Assembly (NCBI GenBank): GCA_944472135.2
Contig: OX235270.1
Coordinates: forward strand, 42,656,352-42,720,351
DNA length: 64,000 nt
Reading direction: 5' to 3'
Source: Trichobilharzia regenti
Lineage: Eukaryota > Platyhelminthes > Trematoda > Strigeidida > Schistosomatidae
Part shown: one piece after another, positions 43,479-55,047 of the stretch
How the letters are laid out: every line of letters starts with the position of its first letter
How positions within the stretch are numbered: the first letter of the stretch is position 1
Position numbers and translations under genes: made by a program
Notes under the pieces: generated by a model
What the model was told of the DNA's origin: nothing
What the model saw: only the letters and a program-made list of their open reading frames with translations
The model's database searches: none

Positions 43479-44469
43479 ATAAATTATATGCAATCAATAA
43501 AACCGACTTTTTACTTACCGAAATACTGAAGATTTTTAACCACTTGAGGTGTTCACTACTTCCCCTTGTAGCTATCTGTATTTAATTATCATTTGGTATG
43601 ATTCAGTATTAGTCATATAGAAAATATTTTTTGAAATCCCTCCAAAATGAACCATGGAGTACACTGAAATCTCAGAAAATATACCTACACGAATACTGTT
43701 GAATAGCTGCAAATATATCTAACGGCACTGATGCTACTTACACCCCAGTGGGATAACAACTATGCAGTAAGCGGACGAGGGAGAGTTAAAAAAAAACTAA
43801 ACTCAGTGACTGAGTGGTTACCTGTAGGTACTTTTAGTTTTATACCATAGCAACGTATGTACGAAATATGTGGTCAAGGCTAAGTTATTAGGATATAACC
43901 ATGATTTAACGCTCTCAACTAAGGATGGTCAGTATACAGTCATTAATTTCACAACAGATATTTATTTTCGAAAACCTTTAAGCATACCATGTTAATAAAG
44001 CTGCCAAAACTTCTGAGTTCGTATATATCTATTAAACAGATACACAAACTTATGATACTGAAGTCCAAATACGATTCCCGAGTATTCTTTTACTACTATA
44101 TGCTTCACACAAAATCACATTTATTATCCTGACTCTAGATTACAGAAGATGAATCCCTCAAAGTAACTGAATAAATTATGTACTGGAATACGGGTGAAGT
44201 AAAACAACCTTATGTCGTTAAATCATGGTGCCGCTTTATACTAAGAACGGTTTATATGAAAACAAAGAATTACAGCACTAGGTAACGACAACACACGTGA
44301 ATTAAACTTCAATAGCCACACTTCCTAAAACTACACATAAAGGTAGTGAGAAGAAACACAACCGAACTACAACAAATGGAATTGTACGGGAAAAAGAATA
44401 GTTACATGAAGAACGAGCATTTAATACGTAAGCGTGAACACCTTTGGAAACCACTTTGAGTCATGTCGC
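43479..44469. other. No gene recognised
   Basis: AT-rich stretch; nothing supported. Confidence 0.4.
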
Positions 44470-45240
44470 CAGTCTTCTTACTATTGATTAGTAGCATCCA
44501 ACTGACATCAGCCAAACAGTGTACACATATCTGCATGGCTCAAATCAACAGTTAGAAACTTCATGAATTGATGGCATATTTTCGTTCAACTTTTCCGACA
44601 CAATTCTGTAACCGCTGATATTAATCGTAGATGAAGGTGCTGTCTTCGCATGCATAACACAACGCAGCTTCACAATATCATCGACCGATTTCCATTCTCC
44701 AATACACTGCAACTAACTCATTATAACTGATTGTATCACAGTATCTAAAATGAGGGGTTGTACAGGGACCAATGGTTACAAACTGCTAGCTTCTTCATGT
44801 CTTCGCCATTCAACGGCCATATCTCGCAGTAGTGAAGTATGAAGCAGCGCACCACGCACATCCTTTCATCTATAACCAGACAATATGCCTGTGTCAAACA
44901 TGACGCGAACTGGCTAGTGCTTAGCGAGCTGACGTATGCATGCTGAGGTTTCGTCAGCCATCAGTCCATTACGGCTGACGTAGTATCTTAAATAAGTGCA
45001 ATAGTCAACACACTAAACCATTTTACTCCCTATCCTAAGCTATCAGTCAGTGTTGACCAGTCCCGAAGCAACACTGAGTTGAACCACCTGGTGAACACCA
45101 AGATTTATGCTCGAGGTGTTTAGAAGACTGTATGTCGTCAGCACCTTCCTCTGGAAAGAACATGTCGTCTGCATATTGCATATCAACAAAACTATTCATT
45201 CCCTGAGACGTCTAAGTTCATTATCACAAATGCCGCTGCA
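44470..45240 (-). pseudogene. Decayed non-LTR reverse transcriptase
   Basis: The minus strand near 45210-45160 reads FVDMQYADDMFFPEE, a clear RT active-site block with YADD. Further down at about 44880-44790 is YRWKDVRGALLHTSLLRDMA, a C-terminal-like region. The block at 44500-44690 resembles 16400-16560 ('ttcgcatgcataacacaa'). Numerous stops and shifts are present. The family is probably the same as the tail at 16276-16650. Confidence 0.5.
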
Positions 45241-45289
45241 GTGGAGTTGAATAAAAATTAAGACATGGGAAATAATTGACGGATAACAC

Positions 45290-45840
45290 TGGATGTCATG
45301 AGAAAAATGCACAAACAGCGAAGAAAATTTTCTTTTCGACGATTCATTTTCATGAGCTGTACAATCGTAGTTATAATTAACACAGAAATCTTTAAACCAA
45401 TCAGATACTGGTAAACTTTGTCCTTGAAAATTGTACTACATAATGTAAGGTGTAAGGTGAGAAGGGATAACTAATTGTAAGTTAGAAAGGAGACAGAAGT
45501 TGGCATGTCTTAACAAGTGTGAGATAATGACTAATCAATAAGCTCGTGTAGAATGGACAGGAACTAGTGGAAAGGCTATAAAGTGGATGTCACAAATCTC
45601 TGAAAGTTTTTACGCCTGCATGCGTTCAAGTGGCGTGCCTTGATCAGTTCGATATATTTCTTGGAACTCCCTTCACGGCCATTGTCACAACACCTCTCGG
45701 TCGATGGAAACGAATATCTACTGCCTTTAGGTCAAGTACTATGGCAATCGCCGAACACTGGTAAGGATGCACATATTCAGAAATCAGTCGAACAGTGTAG
45801 ATATGGTCAATACACCATCGTGTGAGCCTAAAGCTTGACT
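45290..45840 (-). repeat. Possible Penelope-like 3' region
   Basis: It resembles the 3' region of Penelope-like copy 3 (38456-38930) around 'cagcgaagaaaattttcttt', with similar spacing of later AG-rich blocks. No GIY-YIG motif can be defended. Confidence 0.3.
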
Positions 45841-47043
45841 GGCATTCATGGTTTTGTTTCAGCTGAGATCTACTTACTCTTTACATCCCTATAGAACCTA
45901 GAATTTTAGAAGCTATGTTACGCAAGATGATGCCCGAATATATATCACAAGAAACCTGTCAACTTTTTAAGAGCTACGCATGTCCAACAGGAATATCCCG
46001 AACCCCCACAAAGAAGAGAATTACTAGATACACAAAATAAATAGTTATAATTCCATGGTGAATTGGAGTTACAAATCATCTAAACACAGCTGAATGATAT
46101 CATCTTAGTGAAATCAATAACAAATGAACTGGAAGCTAATGAAACCCAGTAGACGAACTACAAGTGAGTCGACAAATTAGTACACACAAACACTGATTTG
46201 TATCACTTGGCTGCAATAACAACCATATTCCACTGGTGAATTTTCTTGAGAACTTCATTAGTTCCTCAATCCTCAGTATTACGGTTGGCGACAAATCACA
46301 AGCTCAACATGTATGCCCGGAAAATTTCTACTACGAAGTATGTCAAAATAAATGAATGGTAGCTAATGGCATCAGGCCTTTAAACTAGTTCAAATTAATA
46401 TTTAATTTTCACTAGTGTTATAACTTACATGTCCTTAAAGATATTCAGTGTATTCCAGTATGAAATTAACAGCTATGATAGCTTCGGTGATCACACCTTT
46501 GAGCATATGACTGGATTAAATCTCAGGACCGCACCATCGTTCTCTTTTGTGCATAAATCTCTACTACACACTACCGAGTAAAATTGGTTTAAAATGAGTA
46601 GCTCAAGACGATTTGCTACATGAGGCGTCTATCGAAAATATTTTCTTAATGTAACGGTATGTACACTGATTACTTTTCAGTATCTTTTCATTCTCACTAA
46701 ACACTGTTTTTCCAAAGTACATCATTAAAAACACATAATACAGTATGATAGCATTGCCAATGTTATTTTGGTTTATATTAACTTTCGTTTGACAATTATG
46801 ACGAAAATATAAATCCCATTCCAAAAAGCCCAAAACAAAAACTGAAACTGGAGTTACGTAAAGAAGTGTATTTTAGAGGAATGAAATTACAAGGTTATGG
46901 ATAGATATCCAGGCTTTGTCAAAAAAAATAAAGGACTAGACATGCCTGACTCCTTGCCTAACAAAATATTCTACACACCTGACTACTTAATAACGTGATA
47001 CAAAATGACCAGCCTCCTCCATTTCTTAAGTATAAACCCACCT
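45841..47043. other. Downstream region of PDHA1, no gene recognised
   Basis: Should contain the PDHA1 3' UTR and end. I cannot fix a poly(A) site. A chance 76-codon frame at 46603-46833 is not supported. Confidence 0.4.
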
Positions 47044-47220
47044 TCACCACTTTGTAACAAATGTCGATCCCCAGGTTTTCACATCACAGCCCCGGACTTT
47101 GTAATTTGGAGGTATGCCATGGTAAATGTTCCCAAACATAGTTTCTAAAGATGGCTCAGGGTCACTAATTGCTTTTTCTACATCTTTATCCACTTCAGCT
47201 CGAACATTCTTCTCGATTTC
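47044..47220 (-). CDS. PDHA1: PDHA1 exon, C-terminal
   Basis: 58 codons plus TGA. It starts after 'tcttgtag' with [18 protein letters not shown] and ends in WGSTFVTKW. The DPEP segment and the VRG near the end match the family C-terminus. Confidence 0.93.
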   Translation of the reverse strand, partial: EIEKNVRAEVDKDVEKAISDPEPSLETMFGNIYHGIPPNYKVRGCDVKTWGSTFVTKW

Positions 47221-50200
47221 CTACAAGAAAATGAAGTCGCACGTAGAATGGAACGATAGAACTTTGAAGCGATCATCTACATGATAAAAAATCAAACAGA
47301 TTCGCAAAAATATTTTCAGCACAGAAAACCTTATGTATATATATATATATATATATATCGCAGTTTCATATTTTTGACCACTGATGCTTAGTATACGGCC
47401 TAATACAATACAAAGAGACAATACTGACAAGTATTCACAGTCCCAGCAATGTAACTTGGATGCAAACTCTTCTAGAAATGAACATAGTTCACATATTTAG
47501 ATTGGGACAATACACCTGACTAATAAAATCAATGCTTTTGCAACAAGCTGAAATCATATGACCGATTGATGGATCATGGTACAATCTTGATAGAAGAGAA
47601 TCACTTCATGCTACTACACAAAAACAAGAGAAAAAAATATCATAATAATACAATAGACACACAGATAGGAAGGAGGGAAATACTACATGTAAGTATTTAG
47701 AATCTAGAAAACAATAAAAAGTAAATGAATCCGTTTCGTTGTCACCAAATTTTCAAGCACTGACACTTAACATCCTGCGGACTTTATTGGGGTAATCTAT
47801 ACCTCCTCATGTGGTCCAGAGCAAAGTGCAGTGACTCCATGGATTTCCTCTGTTTGTTATCTCGCTACGTCTCAACCAAATGCTACTTCAGCTAGCACCG
47901 TACATCATGGAAATCAGTGTAAACCCTACATGAGACTAATTATTGAAGATTCACAACCTTAGAGGATAATGCACTTTTCTTAGGTAGCACTTTATTGATG
48001 TTCAAAATATAAAATATACGTGCGTCATGGGAAGACAGATTGTTACCTTGATTTCATCTTGCGTACATAGTCCATTGTCAACAACCATTTTCTGGAACAA
48101 AGCAATGGGGTCTCGACCGCGTCTCATTGACTGAACCTCTTCACGCGTACGATAACTAGTTCCTGGGTCGCTCATGCTGTGACCATGATAACGATAGGTC
48201 TCTGTCTCCAATAATATTGGTCCTTTATCTGAGCGACACCAATCAGCAGCAAAACGAATAGCTTCTCTCACTGTTAACACGTCCATGCCATCGACCTATC
48301 AGAAGTTAGGGAAAAAACACCGGTAAATATATTTTATAAACTTTTACACTGAATGAAAGACATTAGACATATAACAAGAGAAAAGGTAAATTACATTGAT
48401 TGTAAACTAAAGACATACTATACGGCTGACAACTGAGTAGTTCTACAATCACTATCAGTCTGATATAGTGTGGTTATCATTAAGTAAATACTACGCAACT
48501 ACATTATATTTTTATCAACAAAATAACAGTGTAGTCACATCTTACCCATAGTCCGGGAATATAATCTCCACGAGTATAGTAGTTAGTATTAGCTGACGCA
48601 CGATGCACTGCAGTACCCATTCCGTATTTGTTATTTTCACAAATAAATATAACAGGAAGATTCCACAACTTTGCTATGTTGAAGGCTTCAAACACTTGAC
48701 CCTGGTTGGCTGCTCCATCTCCATAAAGTGTTACAGATACAGACTTTTCTCCTCGGTGCTTCATGCGTAACGCAATCCCAACTCCCAAAGGGACCTATAA
48801 ATGAAGGATTAATTATAATTTTTCAGGTTTAGAAGTTTAAATTAAGTGACAACGTTCAGTACATTAAGTACCATCAAAATAAATAAATAAAATAATCAAA
48901 GACCGGTACACTAGCCAAGAAAAATTAATTTAGTTCAAAAACATATGGTTAGTAGTACAGAAACATACAAATGGAAGAACTACATATTAAGATCAGTGAC
49001 ATACACGGACATTGTCTCACTACGTATGTTTTTCAATTGCATTGCTAAATTACTGAAACAGGTGTTGATACGTATTTGGCTTCGCTGTGGTTTCAAAATG
49101 GCAATCATTTCAGTGAATGATCCATTAGTTTCACAATATTGTCTTAATTCTCATGAGAAAAACAGCACAGAATAAAGTGAACGGATATACGGAGACACTG
49201 AAAAAACAAACGTGTCGGGGAAAAGAAAAGAGTAATCAGACAGAACTTAATGAAAATGTTGAAAATTTCGATGACAAAGTGGCTACATTTCTACTGATGT
49301 AACTACCAGAAAATCATACCGTCCAACTACCAAGAAATAGTTCTTGAAAACACCGAAAGTTCTCACTACAAGGATTAAAAGAAGGCAGACGAAAAATATT
49401 GTTCTTAGTTACACTTCCCTCCAGATTCATTAAAAACACAGCTTTAAACATAGATGAAACCAGTGACTATCGAAACGTAATTTGCTTAATTAACAACAAT
49501 GAAAGTAGTAATGAATCTTGGCAACTAAACACTCCAAAGGGAAAATCATCACTTCCGGGATGTGGTTCATGCCAATTGCTTTTATTTATTTTTTTTTATT
49601 GCAGCTTAATTCCACAGCGTATTTTTGGTACAAGCATGGAATTTTCGGCATGGATATCGGTAGCCCAAATTTTGCAGGCCGACCATAGATATCAGGTGTT
49701 CGTCGGCAGGGGATCGAACCTCGGACCATGTACATGGTCGGCGAGTCCTAACCACTGTGCCACCGACTCACATTTTACAGATAGCTATCGCACATCAGTT
49801 AGTTCACCGATGAATTATTCTACTCTAAACCTATCCGAGGTAATACTGCTTCTTTTGGAAGGTATACAGGTCGGTGTAGACATGTCTGAGTTCTAGTCAG
49901 TGAATATTCACCAGCCCATCAATCGACCGGCTTTCTCAACCTAGCATTCCATATCTTGAAATTAATGATTTCTTTCCGGATATCAAAAAATTATGACTAT
50001 TTTTAAGGACCATGCTTCGAAACGGTAGGAACCGTTAAATGCGGGATCATCCCTTTCTATTCATATGCTTAAGACACTAAATAAATGTAAAGCTAACGCG
50101 TCCGATTTCTCCAAAGTATTTTACAGCCTACATTGCTCTCTCTGGAAAACTATTAATACCCCCCAGGCGGCTCCATCATTCCGTGCACAGTAAAACACTC

Positions 50201-52094
50201 TTCTTACTCTTGATTTTAATGTCACTTGGTTTTTATCTAAATTACTCACCAAAAGTTCAGCATCGAAAAAATTGACGCGTTTTTGAATTATTTTATCTCC
50301 GACTTCAGCATGCTAGCGATCACTGTCTATGTCAATAATTCAGAAGAGTAGGTACAAACTATATAACCCAAAGGCCTTAAAAATCGTAAATAAAAGATGA
50401 TACGGCGAAATATGAGGAAAATTCCTAAAAAGTAATTACAATGAGGTTCGGATATATGTTTAAAGTAACATACAATAATAAGGTTAAAATGAAAGGTAGA
50501 TAATTCTTAAAACAGTTCAAAATAAATATACCTGTGCTCCAACTATCCCATTACCTCCATAAAAGTCTTTAGTATAAAGGTGCATGCTACCGCCAACACC
50601 TTTAGTACATCCAGTCTTTTTTCCAGCTAGTTCGGCTATTATACCATGAATAGAAACACCTCGGGTCATAGTAAACCCATGACAGCGGTATGCAGTAATG
50701 ATAGTATCTCCTGGTTGTAAGGCAGCCTCAATACCAACTGCAACTGCTTCCTACAGAGATATAAGGAAACGTAACAATTAAAATCTTTACCGAGAGATTC
50801 AATATTGAGAAATTTCTTTGCACATACCAGAAAAATAATGGTTGAATTATGAACTTATAAAATACATGAAAACGCCTTATTGTATCATTCTAGTGTCATT
50901 ATCTTCGTTTCCCTCAATTGATTATGCGAATTTTTAGCTTACTTGTGCAGGTTTAAAGGGCTAAATAGCCTCTTTCAGAGACTCCCTACAACGTTTGTAT
51001 TATCCTTAAAAAAACAGCCCAGTTTAGTTACAACTTTGGGAAGCTGCATCAGGAGTGATTACCAACTAATTACAGAAGCGTTGTGTTCTGATTTACCACC
51101 AACTGCACGACAAACACGTCTGAGAGATAATGTAGTACTAGTCGGGGACCTAAATGCTTAGGTCAAGAGCACCGGCATGTTGGCGACCGTCATTTGCAGT
51201 TCCGCTTGAATCATGGATTTCTAGAAGAAATTAAGCCCGGACGGAACAACCACGGCTGTGACATCCCAAGCTCACCTATTCCCTCTAAAACAGATCAGTT
51301 ACTGACAACGTAGGCGCTTACAGGAATGCCAGTTCTTCCTCGACACTGCCTTAGACTTTTACCAAGATTTATTGCCCGACTGGTTTCTTTTGCCATCAAT
51401 CAGACAGTTTCCGCAAGACACTTGTAATTCCTTGAAGATCGATGGTTTAAGCCGACGGACGATGTCACAATCTGCGTGAGGCCTCTACAAATAGAATCAG
51501 ATGCCAACCACGTTAATTTGACCGTTCCAAGGTGTTAGGATGTGCGACAACTTTCCCTTAATGGTAATTCTGCGAGCCCATCAAGACCGAATTTAGACAC
51601 TCTGGTGGCCCAGGCGGCGATTTGTAGTCTTCTCACCACCAATCGAGTGATAGGATGGTGGAAAGTATACAAACCTCGTTTTATTTTCACCGCGACAAAA
51701 AACAAAACGTCCCATGGACATAAGCAGAGAAACATGGAATTTCTTAGACACTGAGAGAAAACAATATCAACCATTGACACTGAAAGTAAGAAGTAATGCA
51801 ACGAATCAAGATCAATTTAACATAAACCTGTCACGGACATTATGTATACTAACCTGGCCTGAATATAGGTGACAGAATCCACGGACCTGCTTCTCCTTAT
51901 ACATATTTCCCAGTGCTGTCTCCATTCTGCGAATGCGATGAAGGCTTTCAAGATATTTTAATGCGTCATCACGAGTGCAATCCGTTTCCTGTGGTGGAGT
52001 ACTATCCAATTTAAAAACTTTGTATTCAGAAAGGGGGAATTTAGAAGAAGAACATTCTGGTCGGCAGAATGTAGTCATATGATGCTTGCTAAAC
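47044..52094 (-). CDS. PDHA1: Pyruvate dehydrogenase E1 component subunit alpha, five coding exons (5' exon missing)
   Basis: E1 alpha pairs with E1 beta in the mitochondrial matrix and uses thiamine diphosphate to decarboxylate pyruvate, the entry to acetyl-CoA. Exons on the minus strand are 52094-51854, 50750-50532, 48794-48546, 48295-48047 and 47220-47044; each border has AG/GT. They encode about 377 residues, against roughly 390 for human PDHA1, so only a short 5' exon with the start codon and mitochondrial presequence is missing. The cofactor motif runs from [14 protein letters not shown] to ENNKYG. The regulatory loop [20 protein letters not shown] keeps the serine of phosphorylation site 1 and the second serine. 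Introns carry a SINE, repeat R1 and a non-LTR fragment. No frame damage is seen. Confidence 0.93.
47330..47359. repeat. (AT)n microsatellite in PDHA1 intron
   Basis: A run of AT dinucleotides. Confidence 0.85.
47660..47960 (+). repeat. Interspersed repeat R1, copy 2, in PDHA1 intron
   Basis: Matches 41520-41840 over most of its length ('ggggtaatctatacctcctc', 'gtggtccaga-caaagtgcag'). It lies between the last two PDHA1 exons. Confidence 0.65.
48047..48295 (-). CDS. PDHA1: PDHA1 exon with phosphorylation loop
   Basis: 83 codons starting [20 protein letters not shown] and ending CTQDEIK before 'gtaaca'. It contains [20 protein letters not shown], the loop phosphorylated by PDH kinase in animals. 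Confidence 0.95.
48546..48794 (-). CDS. PDHA1: PDHA1 exon with thiamine diphosphate motif
   Basis: 83 codons, [20 protein letters not shown] through RGDYIPGLW before 'gtaag'. It carries the whole GDG-to-NN cofactor motif. Confidence 0.95.
49575..49772 (-). mobile_element. tRNA-derived SINE, family S-II, in PDHA1 intron
   Basis: On the minus strand it has TGGCACAGTGG, GGTTCGATCCC and a body starting 'acacctgatatctatggtcg', and ends in an A-rich tail. It matches 18212-18405 closely. Confidence 0.82.
50532..50750 (-). CDS. PDHA1: PDHA1 exon
   Basis: 73 codons from [20 protein letters not shown] through [20 protein letters not shown] to 'CAG|gtata'. The YRCHG and KGVGGSMH segments are family-conserved active-site region. 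Confidence 0.94.
50930..51760 (+). pseudogene. Non-LTR endonuclease fragment in PDHA1 intron
   Basis: The plus strand has [20 protein letters not shown] near 51110-51170, the GD(L/M)NA block of an APE-type endonuclease. Upstream is [21 protein letters not shown] sequence. Further open pieces up to 51754 are not identifiable. Stops are frequent. Confidence 0.45.
51854..52094 (-). CDS. PDHA1: PDHA1 exon, most N-terminal seen
   Basis: About 80 codons, after 'tttttgttcag', in phase 1 (first base completes a codon). It reads [20 protein letters not shown], then [20 protein letters not shown] and GFCHLYSGQ before 'gttagt'. The first ~25 residues are divergent, consistent with the end of a presequence. 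Confidence 0.9.
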
Positions 52095-52299
52095 CTGAAC
52101 AAAAATTTCTTCAGAAAATCAACTGATAGAAAGCTAAGTCTACCATAGGATTCGACATCGTCAATGCTGCAGACATAGTTAGCCTGATCGGTAGGAACAT
52201 TGAGTAAATTATGAGGTATTTATCAAATATATGCTTCTTCCAGACCCCTAAAAAGATAATGGCACTGTCAAAATAAACCAAGGAGAATAGCATTACATG

Positions 52300-52955
52300 A
52301 AGCTAGGTCTTAGCAACAGGCTTCCACTTGACCTTAAGGAGAAGGATTAGCCCGCCAAGAATTTAAATGGTCTCCAACACTATATATGGATGTGCGCAAC
52401 ATCCAACGTCGGCAGCGCCGAGTTGGAAATCTTTTTATTTACGATCCCCTGAGTAAATATCCAAATACTAAGCTTTTCACTGTAATTAACTGTAACTGAA
52501 GGTTGTTCAGCTTTTTCTGGAGTCCAATATCCAATATAGTTTTTACGACCTAGTATAAGCCAATTTGATTTCTTTCTGCTCGCCTCTTGATTGGGAGGTA
52601 TAGGTTTCTAACCTTCGGTAAACTTCTGCGTACCTCGTCCTGCCACTCGACTGTCGTAGCTTTGGCTGACTCCAAAAGAAGTAGTGCTGGGATTAATTAT
52701 ATGTGGTTTGCAGTATGAGGTATGTGAAGACTGTTTCTACTGTGAATGGAGTTGATCCTTTCACCAGTTAGTCCTCCGGTATCGTCGTCAATACAAAAGA
52801 GATAATAATGATAATAAGTATAATTAGTGAAGTTGTTCAGACTAACAGACAGAAAAAGAAATAAGAAAACGTAACAGCAGTCAGCTGATTAAATTCGAAG
52901 AATAATTTGAATTATATATATATATATTTATATATATATATATATATATCGGTAA
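52300..52955. other. Upstream of PDHA1; no first exon identified
   Basis: No ATG exon with matching phase was found. A weak coding-like patch on the minus strand near 52690-52610 (SAKATTVEWQDEVRRSLPKV) resembles a decayed element. A TA microsatellite lies at 52912-52950. Confidence 0.35.
52912..52950. repeat. (TA)n microsatellite
   Basis: TA-rich run; it may lie close to the 3' tail of the CR1-like element. Confidence 0.8.
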
Positions 52956-52959
52956 TAAT

Positions 52960-55027
52960 GATAATAATAATACGTGTAGTTAAATTTATCAGAAGAGTAA
53001 GACGGGAGAGAATGTAAAGAAGTAAAACGACGAGTTTAGTCATCTACCCTGAATGGTTTATGAGATTTTAAGGGGATAGGCCAGTTGGACCTTGTTTTGC
53101 TGCATGATTGTCCATCCTTCTTTTAAAGGCATCCACAAACGGTGCCGTAGCTACACCTTCCGGTAAGGAATTCCAGGGTCAACAAACCTGCAGTGAAAAG
53201 AAGTGGGAGCGCACCCGGGTCCTTGCCCTCTGGTGGGCTATCCTTCTGGGATTTCCACGAGGAAGCCTATACCTACTCAATGGCAGAACACCTTTGTTTG
53301 GGTGATTGTGGTCATTCGTTATTTTTTAGGCGGTAATCAAATCCCCCCTAAGCCGACGCAGCTAAGTGTGAATAGGCCTAATTTCTTCAGCCTTTCATCA
53401 TATGGTTTGTTTTGGAGACCAACCACTCCTTTTGTTGCCCGTCGTTGGACTCTTTCCAAGAGGTTGGCGTCTATTCTAAGCATTGGGAGTGCAATAATAT
53501 TATGCACTTCAAGGTGTGATCTGACGTATGTTTTGTACAACATTAGAAAGAGTTCGAGTGTGAGTGCACCTAACTGTTTATGTGTAAAGTCTATGACCGC
53601 ATAAGCCCTCGCTACGTCCCCCGTGTAAATTACGCTTGTGACCATCTTTCCCGTTAGAACTAGACCTAAGTCGCGTTCCGACGTTGTGCAGGACAGGCTT
53701 TTATTGCACAGGGTGTAACTTGCCTTCTTCAGTTTACAGGTGCGTAATTTCACCACTTTGCACTTTTCAGGTTGAAAGTCATGCCACTGGCCAGAGTTCA
53801 GTCTTCCAGGAGCTTTAGATCTTCCGGCAGCCTGTCTGTGTCCTCCGGACACTTTATCGCCCTCCATATCTTTAAGTCTTCGGCGCATAGAAAATTCGGG
53901 CAGCTTAGACGGCATGGAAGATCATTGATAAAAATCAAAAAACATCAGTGGTCGTAGGATAGAACCCTGCGACACTCCTGATGACGGGGTGTGCCAAGAT
54001 GATCGGCCTCGATTGACCTTAGTGCAAAATTGTCTGTCGGCTAGGTAGTCCCTTAAACATGACAGAAGTGGCTTACCTATACCTGCCTGGCTTATATTGT
54101 GTAGGAGAAGGTCATGGTGAACAGTGTCAAATGCTTTCTCAAAGTCTGGGAAGACCACGTGGACTGGAACATTCATATCCCAGCATGATTTCCAGTCGTC
54201 CCAAGCTGATAGTAGGTTAGTGACGCAGGATCTTCCTTTTCTGAAACAATGTTGGGCTTCATGGAGTATATTACACCTATCAAAATATTCCCTGATGCGA
54301 TCGTCAACAATACTTTCCACTACTTTTGATACCGCTGGGAGTAGAGCTACTGGTCTCTAATTAGTGGCATTTTGCCTATCCCCACCTTTGAAGATTCGAG
54401 AAAGGATGGCTCTTTTCCACTCCCTTGACAGTGTCCCCGAATCCATTGAGTATTGGAACAAGTCGCACAAGGGCCTACAGGGAGCTTCGGCGCAGTGTTT
54501 CAGAACAGATGGCCTGATGTCATCACAATCTGGGGACTTCCTAGGTGTGAGTCGCCGTAGCTTCCTTAGTACTATTGTGAGGTTTATTTCGGGAGTAGGC
54601 ACTAGGTCTTCCTCCTGTGAAATAGTGGTGCCACCATTTTCGTCCGTAACGGCAATACTCACATTGCTGTTTAGCTGTTTGGCGAAGGCTGAACTGAGTG
54701 TTTCAACCATCTCCAGACTAGGAAGATGTTGACCGTTTGGGCCTACTAAAGCGCATGCCCTTGGTTTGTCGGTTTACTTTCCGAAATGAATCGGTACAAG
54801 TTTTTGGGGTTTGCTGGGAGATTTTTAGCAAGGTTAGCCTAGAATGACCTCCTGTCCCTCCTGACTCTCACGTTGCACCGGTTTCTGAGTTTCAGGTATG
54901 CATCGATCTGATTCTTAGATACACGCCACGTAAACCAAGCCTTCCGCTTCGTTTGCCGAATACGTTGCGTGCCTCTCTTCAACCATGATGACTTTCTATT
55001 GGGCTGGGTTTTGTGACTAAAGAAACG
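52960..55027 (-). pseudogene. CR1/Jockey-like non-LTR element: reverse transcriptase part
   Basis: From 55027 down, the minus strand gives KAWFTWRVSKNQIDAYLKLR and an NPKNLYRFI linker. The open frame 54710-54357 has LRRLTPRKSPDCDDIRPSVL and SREWKRAILSRIFKGGDRQN. The frame 54320-53922 has AQHCFRKGRSCVTNLLSAWD, FPDFEKAFDTVHHDLLLHNI and SGVSQGSILRPLMFFDF. The region where the YADD motif would lie (53930-53900) is altered. The C-terminal part continues at 53915-53337 (VQRRATKGVVGLQNKPYDER) and ends near 53070 with PWNSLPEGVATAPFVDAFKR. The copy is dead. Its endonuclease half lies beyond RTE-2 copy D. Confidence 0.8.
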
Positions 55028-55047
55028 GTATCCAAGAATTATTATTA

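Noticed and set aside
52111..52293. PDHA1 first exon with a tiny intron (MSAALTMSNPM before 'gtagac')
   Set aside because: The exon at 52094 needs two bases from the previous exon. This donor leaves none in the ATG frame, and the frame that fits has a stop four codons upstream.
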